From: Actinomortierella ambigua
Taxonomy: Eukaryota > Mortierellomycota > Mortierellomycetes > Mortierellales > Mortierellaceae
Length of the DNA: 47,844 nt
Direction of reading: 5' to 3'
NCBI GenBank assembly: GCA_016098155.1
Contig: JAAAJB010000253.1
Coordinates: forward strand, 1-47,844
Under the pieces are notes generated by a model that worked only from the letters and a program-made list of their open reading frames with translations, did no database searches and was not told the DNA's origin. The position numbers were made by a program, and so were the translations under genes. Positions 35,832 through 45,496 of this stretch are shown here, in pieces (position 1 is the stretch's first letter; each line of letters opens with the position of its first letter).

Positions 35832-38800
35832 TCACAGGCCTTCATCAAACAGCTCACTCTCATCGATCCCTTGCAGCAAAAAGTCAAAATCATCGTCTTC
35901 CGCTCCCTCGGCCACCGTATTAAGCTCATGCGTGTTGGAGGACAAAGAGGGCGCGATGGCAGTCGTCTTCATAGCCAACGTTGCTGCGGGGAGAACGGTG
36001 GCCTTCCCCTCATGGCTCTGCCCTGAAGAGTCATCTGGATCCTTGTCGTCCTCCAGATCGGCCACATTCAGCACCGACTCGTCCATCTCGTCGGGCCAGT
36101 CGTCGCTTGAAGAAGGATGGCGCACGAGAGTGGTAGACTGCGCTACAGCAGCAGTAGCTGTAGCCGTGGAAGTGACGGCAGTGTTCATATTGTCTGCTGC
36201 TCCAATAGTCTCCGACAGCGACGACGACGACGATCCATTTGAGGAATGCCTCGGTAAGGACGGTGGAGTGAACGTCGACCGCCGCTGAAGGCTCTTGGGT
36301 GCAGCAAAGGAGGCCAGCAGTGCTCGTCCACTGCCGCTGCTACGTCCACTGCCACTACTACTATTACCACTAACACCGACTGCAATAGCAGCAGCAGCAG
36401 CAGGGGCATGATGGTTTCCTACATGGCGTGCTGGCGGAGGCGGCGTCGCTGGCTCTCGTGGAGTGGCCCCGCCCAGGATCCCGATTGGAGTTGCACCCAC
36501 ATGCGGAAAGGCCCCCAACTCATCCTCGGCTAGGGTCAGGGTCGTCGCATTGGTCACTGCAGGTGTTGGTTTTTCCTTGTTGCGGCGATCATGACTCTGC
36601 CCGGTGACTTGAGGTAACGACTGGAACTGGATCTCTTGGATCGAATCTTGTTCTTCCACGTCGGCTTCTTGTCGTTCTTCGTCATTTGGCTCTTGCTTGA
36701 TGACAGGTGGCGGCGACACCTTCTTGGAGACGGATGCACGGCTGATATCTGAATGACGATGATAGCGAACGAGAGGTTCATCGTCGTCCTCCTCTTCCTC
36801 GTCGTCATTGTCAGCTTCCTGCGCCACAGTCACCTTCATTCTCGCCCTGTCCTGGCTGTTGTTTCGTGAAACCATCTCCTCCGTCACAATAGGAGAATAA
36901 TCCACACCGGCAGCCAACTCGCGTTCCATGGTAGTCATAGGGACGTCACTGCGTCTTTCTCGGTCGTTTGCGACTCTTGAAGCCGCTGCCTCTTCTTCAA
37001 GGCGCTCTTCCTCGGCGACCTCCTCCCAGTCCGGAGACGGTCTCCGAATAGCAGCCCGGGATCTCCGGGGTGGAGGGTGTCGTGGCGTGGGGCTCTTTGG
37101 TGCAAACTCCATCGATGACTGGCTCCCTTCTTCTTGAACCTGCTGTAGCCGCGAGGGTGAAGGCTGGATGTCACTGACACTCTGTTGGGAATATCTCAGA
37201 GGACTTGGTCGCCGCCATTTCACTCTTGTCTCTTCTCCCACCACTGCTACTCCTGCCATTCCTCCTCCTCCAACTCCCCCTTTTTCTTGTGGTGAGTTTT
37301 GGGACAGAGACCGCTGTGTCCTGGGCGAGATTGTCGACTGAGACAACGAGATGACGCTCGGCGAAGGCAGGAACAAACCGGCAATGTTCGCCATGGTGAT
37401 GTTCAAGTAGTGTGAAGTTGGTGTAGGCGAGAAGACCGAGATGTGCTGCAGCGCCAAGGCCGTCCCTACACGGATCTCATTGTTTTTGTAGTGCTCCATA
37501 ACCTTGCGATGGATCGTACCTCGCATCTCTCCCGACGGATCAATCACCACCACTGACGTGTCCAACTCCCCAACGTGACATTCTTTGATCTGGACCACCA
37601 GGGCTTCAATCTTGCCACGGTACAATGCTTCATCATTTGGGATGTCCGAGAGCGAGACTGCGATAATGGGGGACGATCCTTTATGCAGCTGCAGGGTCGA
37701 TGCTAGCGCGCGTTTTGTCCATATGGTGGGAGTGAGGTTCGCGGATGAAAAGGGAAGAAAAGTGTTTAGTGGCTGGAACAAACAAACTTTCTCAAAAGGG
37801 CCCTCAGTCATCAAACTATCGCGTAACAAAGTGGTGCATTCGCCCATTGGAACTCACGTTTGTAATCAGGGAGGCCATACGTCTCCAACAAGAGATCCCA
37901 TGCTCCGCCTGCAAAGTCGCCATCCACAGGCCCTTGCCGGGCGTGCATTCCTGTCCTACGTTGGATCGCATCTTTGAGGACCGTTGAATTGTTTTTTGAC
38001 ATCTCGCCCGATGCTGCTACTAACTCCTCCCTAGTCAGTGGCACTCCCCTTGATCGAAAGAGTCTTTCCTTCTCTTGTGGTGTCTAGTAGAAATCGATTA
38101 AGAAGTTGCATAGAAAAGACGAGCAGGATGTGAGGATCTCATGGCTAAGAGCGCAATTCTAATAGGCTGGTTCGCAAAAATAATAATAATAATAAAAGAC
38201 GCATACCAGCCTCGGAAGGTTGCCTGCTGGACCGGGGAGTTTTCGCTTATTGCCCCGGACGTTGTTCGAGGAGTTTGATCGGCTCATAGATCCTTGTCCC
38301 GCCTGCTGCTGTTGTTGCTGTTGTTGCTGCTGTTGCTTTTGCTGTTCTGTTGAATGGTGTCGACTCGTGGCAGTTCCCACTCTGACTTCTGGTACGATAG
38401 TGTCCTCCAAGATAGGGCGCCGACTCGATGCCGCCGCTCCAGACCTGGTGTAATTAGCTGTCGAAGATGACGAGGATACTGATGAAGATGATGATATGGA
38501 GTGTGCGGAAGAGCCAGCTCCTGCATGGAGGGTGGTCGACGAAGATGTGGACCGCATGTTGGAGCCACCCGCGGGCGGCGCAGTGGTGTTGTGTGTCCAG
38601 TCTTGTCGGGCCCTTGGCCCCCATCCGTCCTCCGTCGCCTCCTGTTTGATCGCGGGATGGGCTGCCGAGGGTTTTGCAGCAGCAGCAGCAGCGGTGACAG
38701 TCGCGGCCGCCTCGGACGATGAAGACGGTCGAGCCGAGACTTGAATCTTTTTGGGCGAATGACCGACGGCCTCCGGGACGTTGCGTGGTAGCAGCTCATC

Positions 38801-39622
38801 GTCTTCGTCGTCAACGACGCCATTCCCGGACGTATTGATGCGCCTCTTGACTGCCGGTGATGGGGGCGACTTTCTTTTGCTGGGGACTGTAGATGTTGTC
38901 GAGATCCCTTGGTGAACGAGAGGCGAGTCCAGGCCGTCGATGTCGCCAAAGTCGTCATCCATCAACGCCTCTAGATCGAGATCGTTATCGTCGAGAAAGG
39001 GATCATTATCTTCGTCCTCGTGAGATGACCCTTCCACGCGCTCGGTGGTCGGCGCCACAGCCGGCGCTTCTGCCGTTGTCATCGTTGGCACGTTTGTTGA
39101 AACATGGGCTACGTTCGCCGTCAAGCCTAGACTGCAGCCACTTGTGGGCAAGGGGCTGGTGGTGGTGGTGGTGGTGGTTGTTCCGACTGGCGGTGGCCGC
39201 CACGGTTGGTTTCCGACATGACTGTTGAACGACCCAAAAATCTTGGTCCCGCCACCAACACTGCTTGGTCTTGACAACATCGGCTTGTTGCTGGTGTTGT
39301 TGGGTGCTGTGAAGGCTGCCGCTGTCATGCCAAGGGGTGTCTTGGACGATGCCATCGGAAGCGTGGTTCGTGCTCCATATTGGAAGGGTGTCACAACGTT
39401 TGTCGCTGCTGCAGATACAGTGCCTGCCCCTGGCTTGGAATGGACAACGTTTCCACCACCATTCTTTGTCTGATTCGCCGAATGCTCAGGTTTGGCGAAT
39501 GAGGCAAGGTTCTATATGGAGAGAGTAGCCAGGTAGGTAGGGATGAGTATGACTATTTGACATGCCGCGATGTTCTGTGGAGGGTCACTGATGTTCAAGT
39601 GCTGCATGCTTGCCTTAAACAT
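35832..39622 (-). CDS. HROB: Homologous recombination OB-fold protein, HROB/MCM8IP-like
   Basis: In animals HROB loads and stimulates the MCM8-MCM9 helicase during recombination repair. My model has four exons: 39622-39554 (tentative), 39511-38207, 38083-37858 and 37702-35832, phases closing, 1156 residues against about 650 in human. The N-terminal half is disordered with an acidic block (DDNDLDLEALMDDDFGDID) and polyQ, ending in the HROB-specific motif RKLPGPAGNLPRL at about 445-458. The next exon has DGDFAGGAWDLLLETYGL, matching the vertebrate segment with a conserved Trp before the OB fold. The OB-fold domain at about 545-635 reads ALVVQIKECHVGELDTSVVV, DPSGEMRGTIHRKV, VGTALALQHISVFSPTP and HYLNITMANI. 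A long disordered tail ends in an acidic DFDFLLQGIDESELF motif, again like the vertebrate C-terminus. Family identity is strong; the first exon and start are weak. Only 123 bases separate its start from the next stop. Confidence 0.85.
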
Positions 39623-39745
39623 TGCACGCTTGACTCGTTTGACGAGTGAGTGTGGTGAAGGAGAGAGGGGACAAATAAACTGACTGAACAGATTTTAAAT
39701 TTTAAAGAATTTAACGCATCTTAAAAAGGTTTTCACGACTCTGGT

Positions 39746-41701
39746 TTAATGCGCTTGTACATTCTGGGAGTGGTTCTCGCGAACAAGTATGCTAAAGCCG
39801 ATCAGGATACAACAGCCTCCAATGATGTTGCCCCATCCAATTGGAACACCAAACAGAAGCAAGTCGACAATGGCCACCAGAGGAATCGTCGCCATCACAC
39901 CGACCGCCGCAAAGACGGGGCTCGTCTGAGACACCACAATCATGAAGCAGCCGTTGTAGACCAAGCCCAGAGTCGCAATCAGCAGGATCGACAGGAACGC
40001 AGAGGCAGTTGGTAGCTGGAAAGTTTCGATGCCGATGAAGTGCAGCAGTGGGATGGGAATCCAGAAGAACAACAATGTTACCACGCCCATCAGTCCTGTC
40101 AGCGTGTTTGCAAACGTAATCGAGCTTGACTTTGGCACTGCATACTTTTTGTAGATCACCTAATGAAAGAAAGTGGAGGTAGAGGAGGAAAGAGAAGACG
40201 GTTCAGATGATGAGAGCTTTGTTTCTAGTGCAAGGTTCCAACCCCTTTCTTTCTTTCTCTCTCTCAACTTGTGATGGGTACCTCTTCAAGGCCATAGAGA
40301 CCAGCACCAATGAGTGCAAGCAAGTCACCCCAGAGGGCTACCTCGTTTAACTGAATCGAATAGCTGTTCGCTGAAGCCGGCTGGGCTTCTTGTCCGCCAG
40401 CTCCATTGCCGACATTCGACGGCCCGGACTCTTGTTGCTGCGTCAGCAGCGAGATGATGGCCACACCCAGCAACGACAAAAAGACGGCGACGACCTTGTT
40501 GGCCACCACCCGCTCTTTCAGTATCAGGACCGAGAACAGGTATGCAAAGAAGCACGAGGTGTTGTAGATCGCTGTTAGGTTTGCCATGGACGTCAACGCC
40601 ACACATGCGTACCATAGGTACGATGGTACCATGTAGAGGGTTGTCATTACCAGTGCCAATCGGAACAGATGCCATCCAAGCACTCTGCGTTCGCGAGAGG
40701 TGGCAGCACCCTGGCGCCGTGAGAAAGGGGCGGACCCTGTTCCACTCGCACCCCCTGTTGGTGCAAGGGTTGAGGTTGTTGTCGTTGTTGCTGCTGTAGT
40801 GCCCGACGATGTTGAGGCGGAGGATGGTAGAGGTGCGGACGAAAATGCGGCGGATGGCGGGGCTCCGGCTACAGTAGAGGGTCGGCCAGAGTAAGGGCGG
40901 CGATGGCTGGAGAGTGGAGGGTGGGGAGAAGTGTGTGGGCTGTCATGATCATCGGACTCCAGGAGGGTGTAATCGTCCGACTTGCGATATAGCTCGTTGG
41001 TGGACTGCAGGATAAGGTCGCTAAAGTAGGCTAGTCGGTCTTTGAAGGAGCCAGTGGATGACGGTGGGAACCCAGAGGTGCAGTAGGTCGTGTAGAGGAT
41101 TTGCAAGGGGAGGATCACCAGCCAAAACGAATGAGAAATGTATCTTTAAGGAAAATTAATTTTTTGGTGTTAGTCGATGAATAGGGGGAAGCGGGGAACA
41201 GCCTGCACCTAACTAATAGGAGGCAAGATCGACAGTGTGTGTTGTTCAAAGAGAGACAGAGAGGGAGGTGGGAAAGAGAAAGGGGGAAAGAGGAGGGGGG
41301 GGGGAATGGCATGCAGACGACTCACAGAATGAAGTACGGCTTTTGATATCCCATCGAAGATTGTACAAACTTGGTCATTTCCTAACAAACAAAAGAGTTG
41401 ATCCGAGAATATGAGGGGGGGGGGGGAAGCAGATAGAGAGTCCAAACAGTCGCTTTGCTTTTTGGTCGAACAGCTGTTGTATGTTTGCATTCTTTTGCCT
41501 TACTGTCTGAAGCACAAAGGACAGGATGCAGACAAAGAGAATCACCGCAGCCAGCCTGAACCGAGCCTCTTCGCTTCGTTTGGACGAGTGGGGATCAGGC
41601 ACCGGAATAGCGGCCATCAATGCGCTACTGTCCCCGGAGCGGTCATGCTGGTGGGCGTCTGTAGAGTGTTCTGTACTTGTCCTGGTCCCTGTCCGTGCCA
41701 T
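39746..41701 (-). CDS. DMT-superfamily transporter, SLC35F type (F3/F4-like)
   Basis: The model has four exons, 41701-41504, 41381-41326, 41143-40282 and 40159-39746, with closing phases, 509 residues. Helix 1 is RLAAVILFVCILSFVLQ. A small exon encodes MGYQKPYFIL, the family signature at the start of helix 2, continuing YISHSFWLVILPLQIL. A long Ser/Thr-rich cytosolic loop follows. The remaining helices are WHLFRLALVMTTLYMVPSYL, VVAVFLSLLGVAIISLL, LWGDLLALIGAGLYGL, LMGVVTLLFFWIPIPLL and GWGNIIGGCCILIGFSILV. The layout and signature fit SLC35F proteins, closer to the F3/F4 group than to F5 by the QKPYF.LY.SHS.W motif. Human SLC35F3 has been linked to thiamine transport, but no substrate can be inferred here. 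It is divergent from YBEY, 234 bases apart. Confidence 0.84.
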
Positions 41702-41935
41702 GTGGGAATTCTAGAGATGAGTTGTGTCAAAGGAATGAATGGTGAAAGTCTAAGAAGAGAGTGTGCATTTTTTTTATTTTAGTTTTGTCAATAGGTCTTT
41801 TCACTGGTCAGGTCAGCCCTTTTTTACCGACTGCTGGGCGCAGGAAAATCAATTTTCATGTCGGGGGCCTGAGCAAACTCAGACCTTCACCATTGGCTTG
41901 AAACTTGCCACCCTTCCATTCTTTCACTTCATGCA
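41702..41935. promoter_or_regulatory. Divergent promoter, SLC35F-type transporter and YBEY
   Basis: This compact 234-base region must drive both flanking genes. An ATG at 41931 lies five bases before the YBEY start and is out of frame with it (ATGCAATG), so it may lower YBEY translation if it is in the mRNA. Confidence 0.5.
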
Positions 41936-42696
41936 ATGATTCTGCTAAAGAACATTCAGAAGGCGATCAAAATCTCGCCGGCCAAGGCCAGGCAAGACAT
42001 TCAGTTGCTCTTGTCTGCAGCAGGATACCACGACTGGGACATCGGCGTGTGCCTGACTGGCAACCGGAATATTCGCAAACTGAACCGGGAGTATCGAGGG
42101 AAGGACAAACCAACAGACATCTTGTCTTTTCCATTCGCAGAGGTAACTGTTGCCTACAGAGAGATGCACGGCCCCCACTGGATAGAGACACAAGCATCCT
42201 ACTAACGCATTCCCGGGATGTTTATTTTTATATATTTTTTTTTCCCAGGCGGTCAAGCCCGGAAAGCTGCCAGAGCCTCGATCCGAGGACGACAAGAACT
42301 TGGGAGACATCTTTATCTCGATAGCTTATGTCCAAGATTGGTGCAAGACTAACAAGGTTGATATCCATGACCGGTTACCGATCCTGTATGCCCATGGGAT
42401 CTGTCACTTGCTCGGATACGACCACCAAGAGGACAAGGACTACTACCAGGTGCGTAGATTCGGCAATTGGAGTCCAGGGTTAACCAACACCGGATTTCCA
42501 GGGAACCAGCAGATTAGGTTGACACTAGTTTATTTTTATGGTCCCCCTTTGGATAAACTAGATGAAGCAGAAAGAAAAGCGCCTACTCAAAAAGTTTGAA
42601 AGGTGGACTAACGCGTTAAGAGAAGAGGACAAGCCAGAGCCAGTGGATCGAGCCAGCAATACGCCCAAAGGAAGCTCGAAGCCAATAGAAGGATAG
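41936..42696 (+). CDS. YBEY: YbeY-type endoribonuclease, probably mitochondrial
   Basis: YbeY is a zinc-dependent RNase that matures small-subunit rRNA in bacteria; the eukaryotic form acts in mitochondria or plastids. The model has three exons, 41936-42142, 42249-42449 and 42562-42696, phase 0, 180 residues, the normal size. Visible signatures are IGVCLTGNRNIRKLNREYRG with KPTDILSFPF, then LGDIFIS, and the zinc motif HGICHLLGYDH with His 118, 122 and 128. The C-terminal exon is basic and disordered. A classical cleavable presequence is not clear, though the first 20 residues (ILLKNIQKAIKISPAKARQ) are basic and could target mitochondria. It is divergent from an SLC35F-type gene and converges with the MFS gene, with only 71 bases between stops, so the 3' UTRs probably overlap. 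An ATG five bases upstream is out of frame. Confidence 0.92.
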
Positions 42697-42767
42697 AAGG
42701 ATAGGATGGATTGTATTACTAGAAATGCGAATGCGAATTTAATGTACAAGTGTAATTTTTTTTTGTG

Positions 42768-44378
42768 CTAAACATTCAGGTCGCGTTTCTTCTCGGCTTC
42801 AATACGAGCAATCTCTGCAAGGATGCGGTTACGCTCAGCCTCCTCGGCCTCATACAGAGCCACATCCTCCATCTTGGCCTTTCGGTCGCCCATGAAGAGG
42901 ACAAAGACTGGCACAAAGACAAAGAGTACACATGCACAAACGATGCACACCCACTTGAAGCCATGCGTGTTGTAGACATAGCCAGCCACAATCGGACCCA
43001 GAAGCATGCCGAGCGAAAATGCCATGTTGAAGATGGCAAATGCACGGGCGAACGCATTCTTGTCGCCGGATCGACGAACCACTGCGCTAATCTCGCCCAG
43101 CACCGGAGCAATGAACGCCGAGGTCATCGCGCCAATGCCGACCAGCGTCAGGACAATGCCCCAAAGCGGCTTGTTGTCGATGCTCAGCACCAGCATAAAT
43201 GCACCGGCCAGCAACACGGCACTCGAACACAGGATCTTTGCACCATACCGGTCCGACAGCCAGCCCGCGAAGGGCGAGATGATCGTCGGCATCGTAAACG
43301 CAATAAAGACCAGACCGATCTGGCCCTCCGTCATGCCAAATCGCGCCCGCAGGTAATACGGCAACGTCGGCTCCAGCGACGACAGGTCAAAGGCCTCCAG
43401 GATCGTGACCGAGACTGCAGCAATCATGCGGGGCCTCGTAATAATATGAAGGATGGAGACCTTGGGTCCCGCTGCTTCCTCGATCTGCCGGCCCTCAGCC
43501 ACGGCCTTGGCCCGCTGCTCGGCCTCGTACTGGCGGATCAGGACCGTCTCCTGCGCGCGCTGCTCGTTCACGGCCGCCAGCATGCAGGCAGTGACCGCTG
43601 CCGCTGCAATGCAAAAGTAGAACGGGGCCCGGTGGCCAAAGGCATCGTGCAGCAGCCCACCAATCGGTGGGCCACCGAGCATACCCATCGTGTGTCCGAT
43701 CAGAGCCTTGCCCATCTGGACGCCCATCTCGTTGGCCGGGAAGACATCGGTCATGAGCGCCAGTCCCAACGTCCAGGCTGCACCGCCGGCCACGCCCTGG
43801 AAGAACCGGGCCACGATCAACAGCCAGTAGGCCTTGGCAAACATGAAGAGTAGCGTGGCGACCAAGAGACCGATCATACCGGCCATCATCGGAAGACGGC
43901 GCGAAGCAAGCTTGTCCGAGATGGTGCCAAAGATGAGCGAGGCCGACATGATGCCCGCTGCGTAGACGGCGACGAGGACACCGGTCCAGGTCGAGTTGCC
44001 GCCCATCGTCTCGATAATGCCCGGCATGATCGGGATGATGATGCCGTAGGTCGACATGTCCGTGAACAGTGCGAGCAGGATGGCGATGGTCACAAAATGT
44101 TTCGAGTTGCGGATGCGCCACAGAATAGAGGCCTTTGGTTGTTGGGGTTTGTTGTTGGTCTGGTCATGCTCGGGTGAGCCTTGGAGGGTATCTTGGCCAT
44201 GAAGAGGGAGGGCCGCATGAGGAGGACGGTGGTTCGACTCGAGGTCGAGAGACGAAGAGTTGTGGAGAGTGCCTCCATCTAGGGAGGCCTTCTCGGCAGG
44301 GAGGGGCGAGTGAGCTGCTTCACAGGGATTGCCTGTGGAAAGTTCTACGGCCTTTTCATGGATGATATCAGAGTTCAT
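42768..44378 (-). CDS. Major facilitator superfamily transporter, DHA1/VMAT-like
   Basis: This is a single-exon gene of 536 residues. A hydrophilic N-terminus of about 90 residues is followed by twelve hydrophobic segments in the 6+6 layout. The first is HFVTIAILLALFTDMSTYG with IIPIMPGII. MFS motif A lies between helices 2 and 3 (FGTISDKLASRR), with its second-half copy as AGWLSDRYG. The helix 4-5 region has ARFFQGVAGGAAWTLGLALM, and a helix-5 motif reads GPPIGGLL, typical of proton antiporters of the DHA1 and vesicular amine transporter group. The central loop is charged and helical (RQYEAEQRAKAVAEG) and the C-terminus is a charged helix rich in Glu/Ala/Arg. Substrate cannot be told. The start at MNSDIIHEKAV was chosen over an in-frame ATG 24 codons upstream, which would add a Pro/His-rich stretch. 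Confidence 0.88.
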   Translation of the reverse strand: MNSDIIHEKAVELSTGNPCEAAHSPLPAEKASLDGGTLHNSSSLDLESNHRPPHAALPLHGQDTLQGSPEHDQTNNKPQQPKASILWRIRNSKHFVTIAILLALFTDMSTYGIIIPIMPGIIETMGGNSTWTGVLVAVYAAGIMSASLIFGTISDKLASRRLPMMAGMIGLLVATLLFMFAKAYWLLIVARFFQGVAGGAAWTLGLALMTDVFPANEMGVQMGKALIGHTMGMLGGPPIGGLLHDAFGHRAPFYFCIAAAAVTACMLAAVNEQRAQETVLIRQYEAEQRAKAVAEGRQIEEAAGPKVSILHIITRPRMIAAVSVTILEAFDLSSLEPTLPYYLRARFGMTEGQIGLVFIAFTMPTIISPFAGWLSDRYGAKILCSSAVLLAGAFMLVLSIDNKPLWGIVLTLVGIGAMTSAFIAPVLGEISAVVRRSGDKNAFARAFAIFNMAFSLGMLLGPIVAGYVYNTHGFKWVCIVCACVLFVFVPVFVLFMGDRKAKMEDVALYEAEEAERNRILAEIARIEAEKKRDLNV

Positions 44379-44709
44379 TGAGAACTGGATTGGTTGGTGA
44401 ATGTGTGGTATGTGCGACGAACGGGGTATTAATTCAGGGAGCGATGGCAATGGTTGGAGACAGACTATCCATATGCTAGGTGGAGGTATGTATCTGTGCC
44501 TCTGTGAGTGTATGTGGGTGTTTGTGGGTGTTTGTATGTGAGACTGGAGTATGCTCGATGGACCTTTTATACTTTGAGATGGAGGGAAGAGTTATCTGGC
44601 TGAATACCAAACTGGGAAACTCAGAATGCAAAACACTCCAGTGAATTTGTCTTCCGCTTTTCCCGCTGAGCTGCAGACGGAAAACAAGTCTAAAGGTTGG
44701 CGCAAAAAG

Positions 44710-44733
44710 TTTTTTTTTTTTTTTTTTTTTTTT
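44710..44733. repeat. Poly-T run
   Basis: About 24 consecutive T lie some 330 bases upstream of the MFS transporter start. On the transcribed (minus) strand it is poly-A, a frequent promoter or transcript-end feature in fungi. Confidence 0.75.
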
Positions 44734-44938
44734 CCTTTCTAGATAACCCCACAGCTTACCAACATAGAGTGTCTGGTTGTCGTCTATCACACCATTTCAG
44801 CAGAGAGAGGATACCACAGAGTTAAACATTGGCAGCATTCATTTTTGTCTCACTTGGTTGGCCCTTGTCTTCGATAGCTTAAAAGCTTGTTGACAAAGCA
44901 AAATGTTTGCCACATGGCACACATCCTTACTGCTAATA

Positions 44939-45467
44939 TTATTGTTTGGAATGACACCTTATCCACTCACCCGCTCTCTCTCTCATATATTCCCCGACAA
45001 TGCGTAGTCGTGGATATTCCCCCCGTCGCACTCTATCATTCAGACCCATTGTTGTGATCATCTCCAACACCTTGGCCCAATTGTGTGGTATTGGGACCAA
45101 TGTTAGGGGGCCATAACGACCGTGGGCTCGTTTACCATACCCCTTACATGAATTCTTACCACAAATGGTACCGATACCAAAAAAAAAGGCAGATGCTGAC
45201 CCGTCTTGGAAAAGTTTTTCTCTGAGGACGTTCAAAAAATCCAAAAAGCCCCTGTGACGACTGTTGAGCGGCCTGTATCACAACTGCAATTGGCTGGTGC
45301 GCAGACTCCTGGCACCGTCTCGTTGGTGGCGAGGTGAACTCCGCTGAACGATCCATTCTCGATTCATACCTAGTTGTCTTCTCTACTACTTCGTGCCGCA
45401 GTGAAACAAAAGAGAGAGAGGGAGGTAAAAGTGCCATAGGGGAAGATACATGTCCAGCCAGGTGCAT
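44939..45467 (-). other. Possible gene relic, two overlapping open frames
   Basis: Two minus-strand frames, 45467-45156 and 45244-44939, are open and overlap. The second has a protein-like composition (ARGRYGPL-like, IPHNWAKVLEMITTMGLND, YPRLRIVGEYMRERAGEW) and ends at a stop at 44939. I recognise no family. A frame change between the two would be needed to make one protein, which suggests decay of a former gene or element, or chance. No terminal repeats or target-site duplications were found around it. Confidence 0.2.
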
Positions 45468-45496
45468 TTATTTCCTAAAGATTTCTCTTGTTCTCC

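Larger units (their letters stand above)
44379..45496. other. Intergenic region, 1.1 kb
   Basis: This gap lies between the MFS start and the stop of the hydrolase gene, both on the minus strand. It has a 24-T run at 44710-44733 and a GT-rich stretch at 44507-44540. The part 44939-45467 contains open minus-strand frames listed separately as a possible relic. The rest shows nothing I can support. Confidence 0.5.

Noticed and set aside
39392..39394. GTG as start of the large HROB-like exon
   Set aside because: GTG starts are not expected for a fungal nuclear gene, and the frame is open upstream to a splice acceptor.
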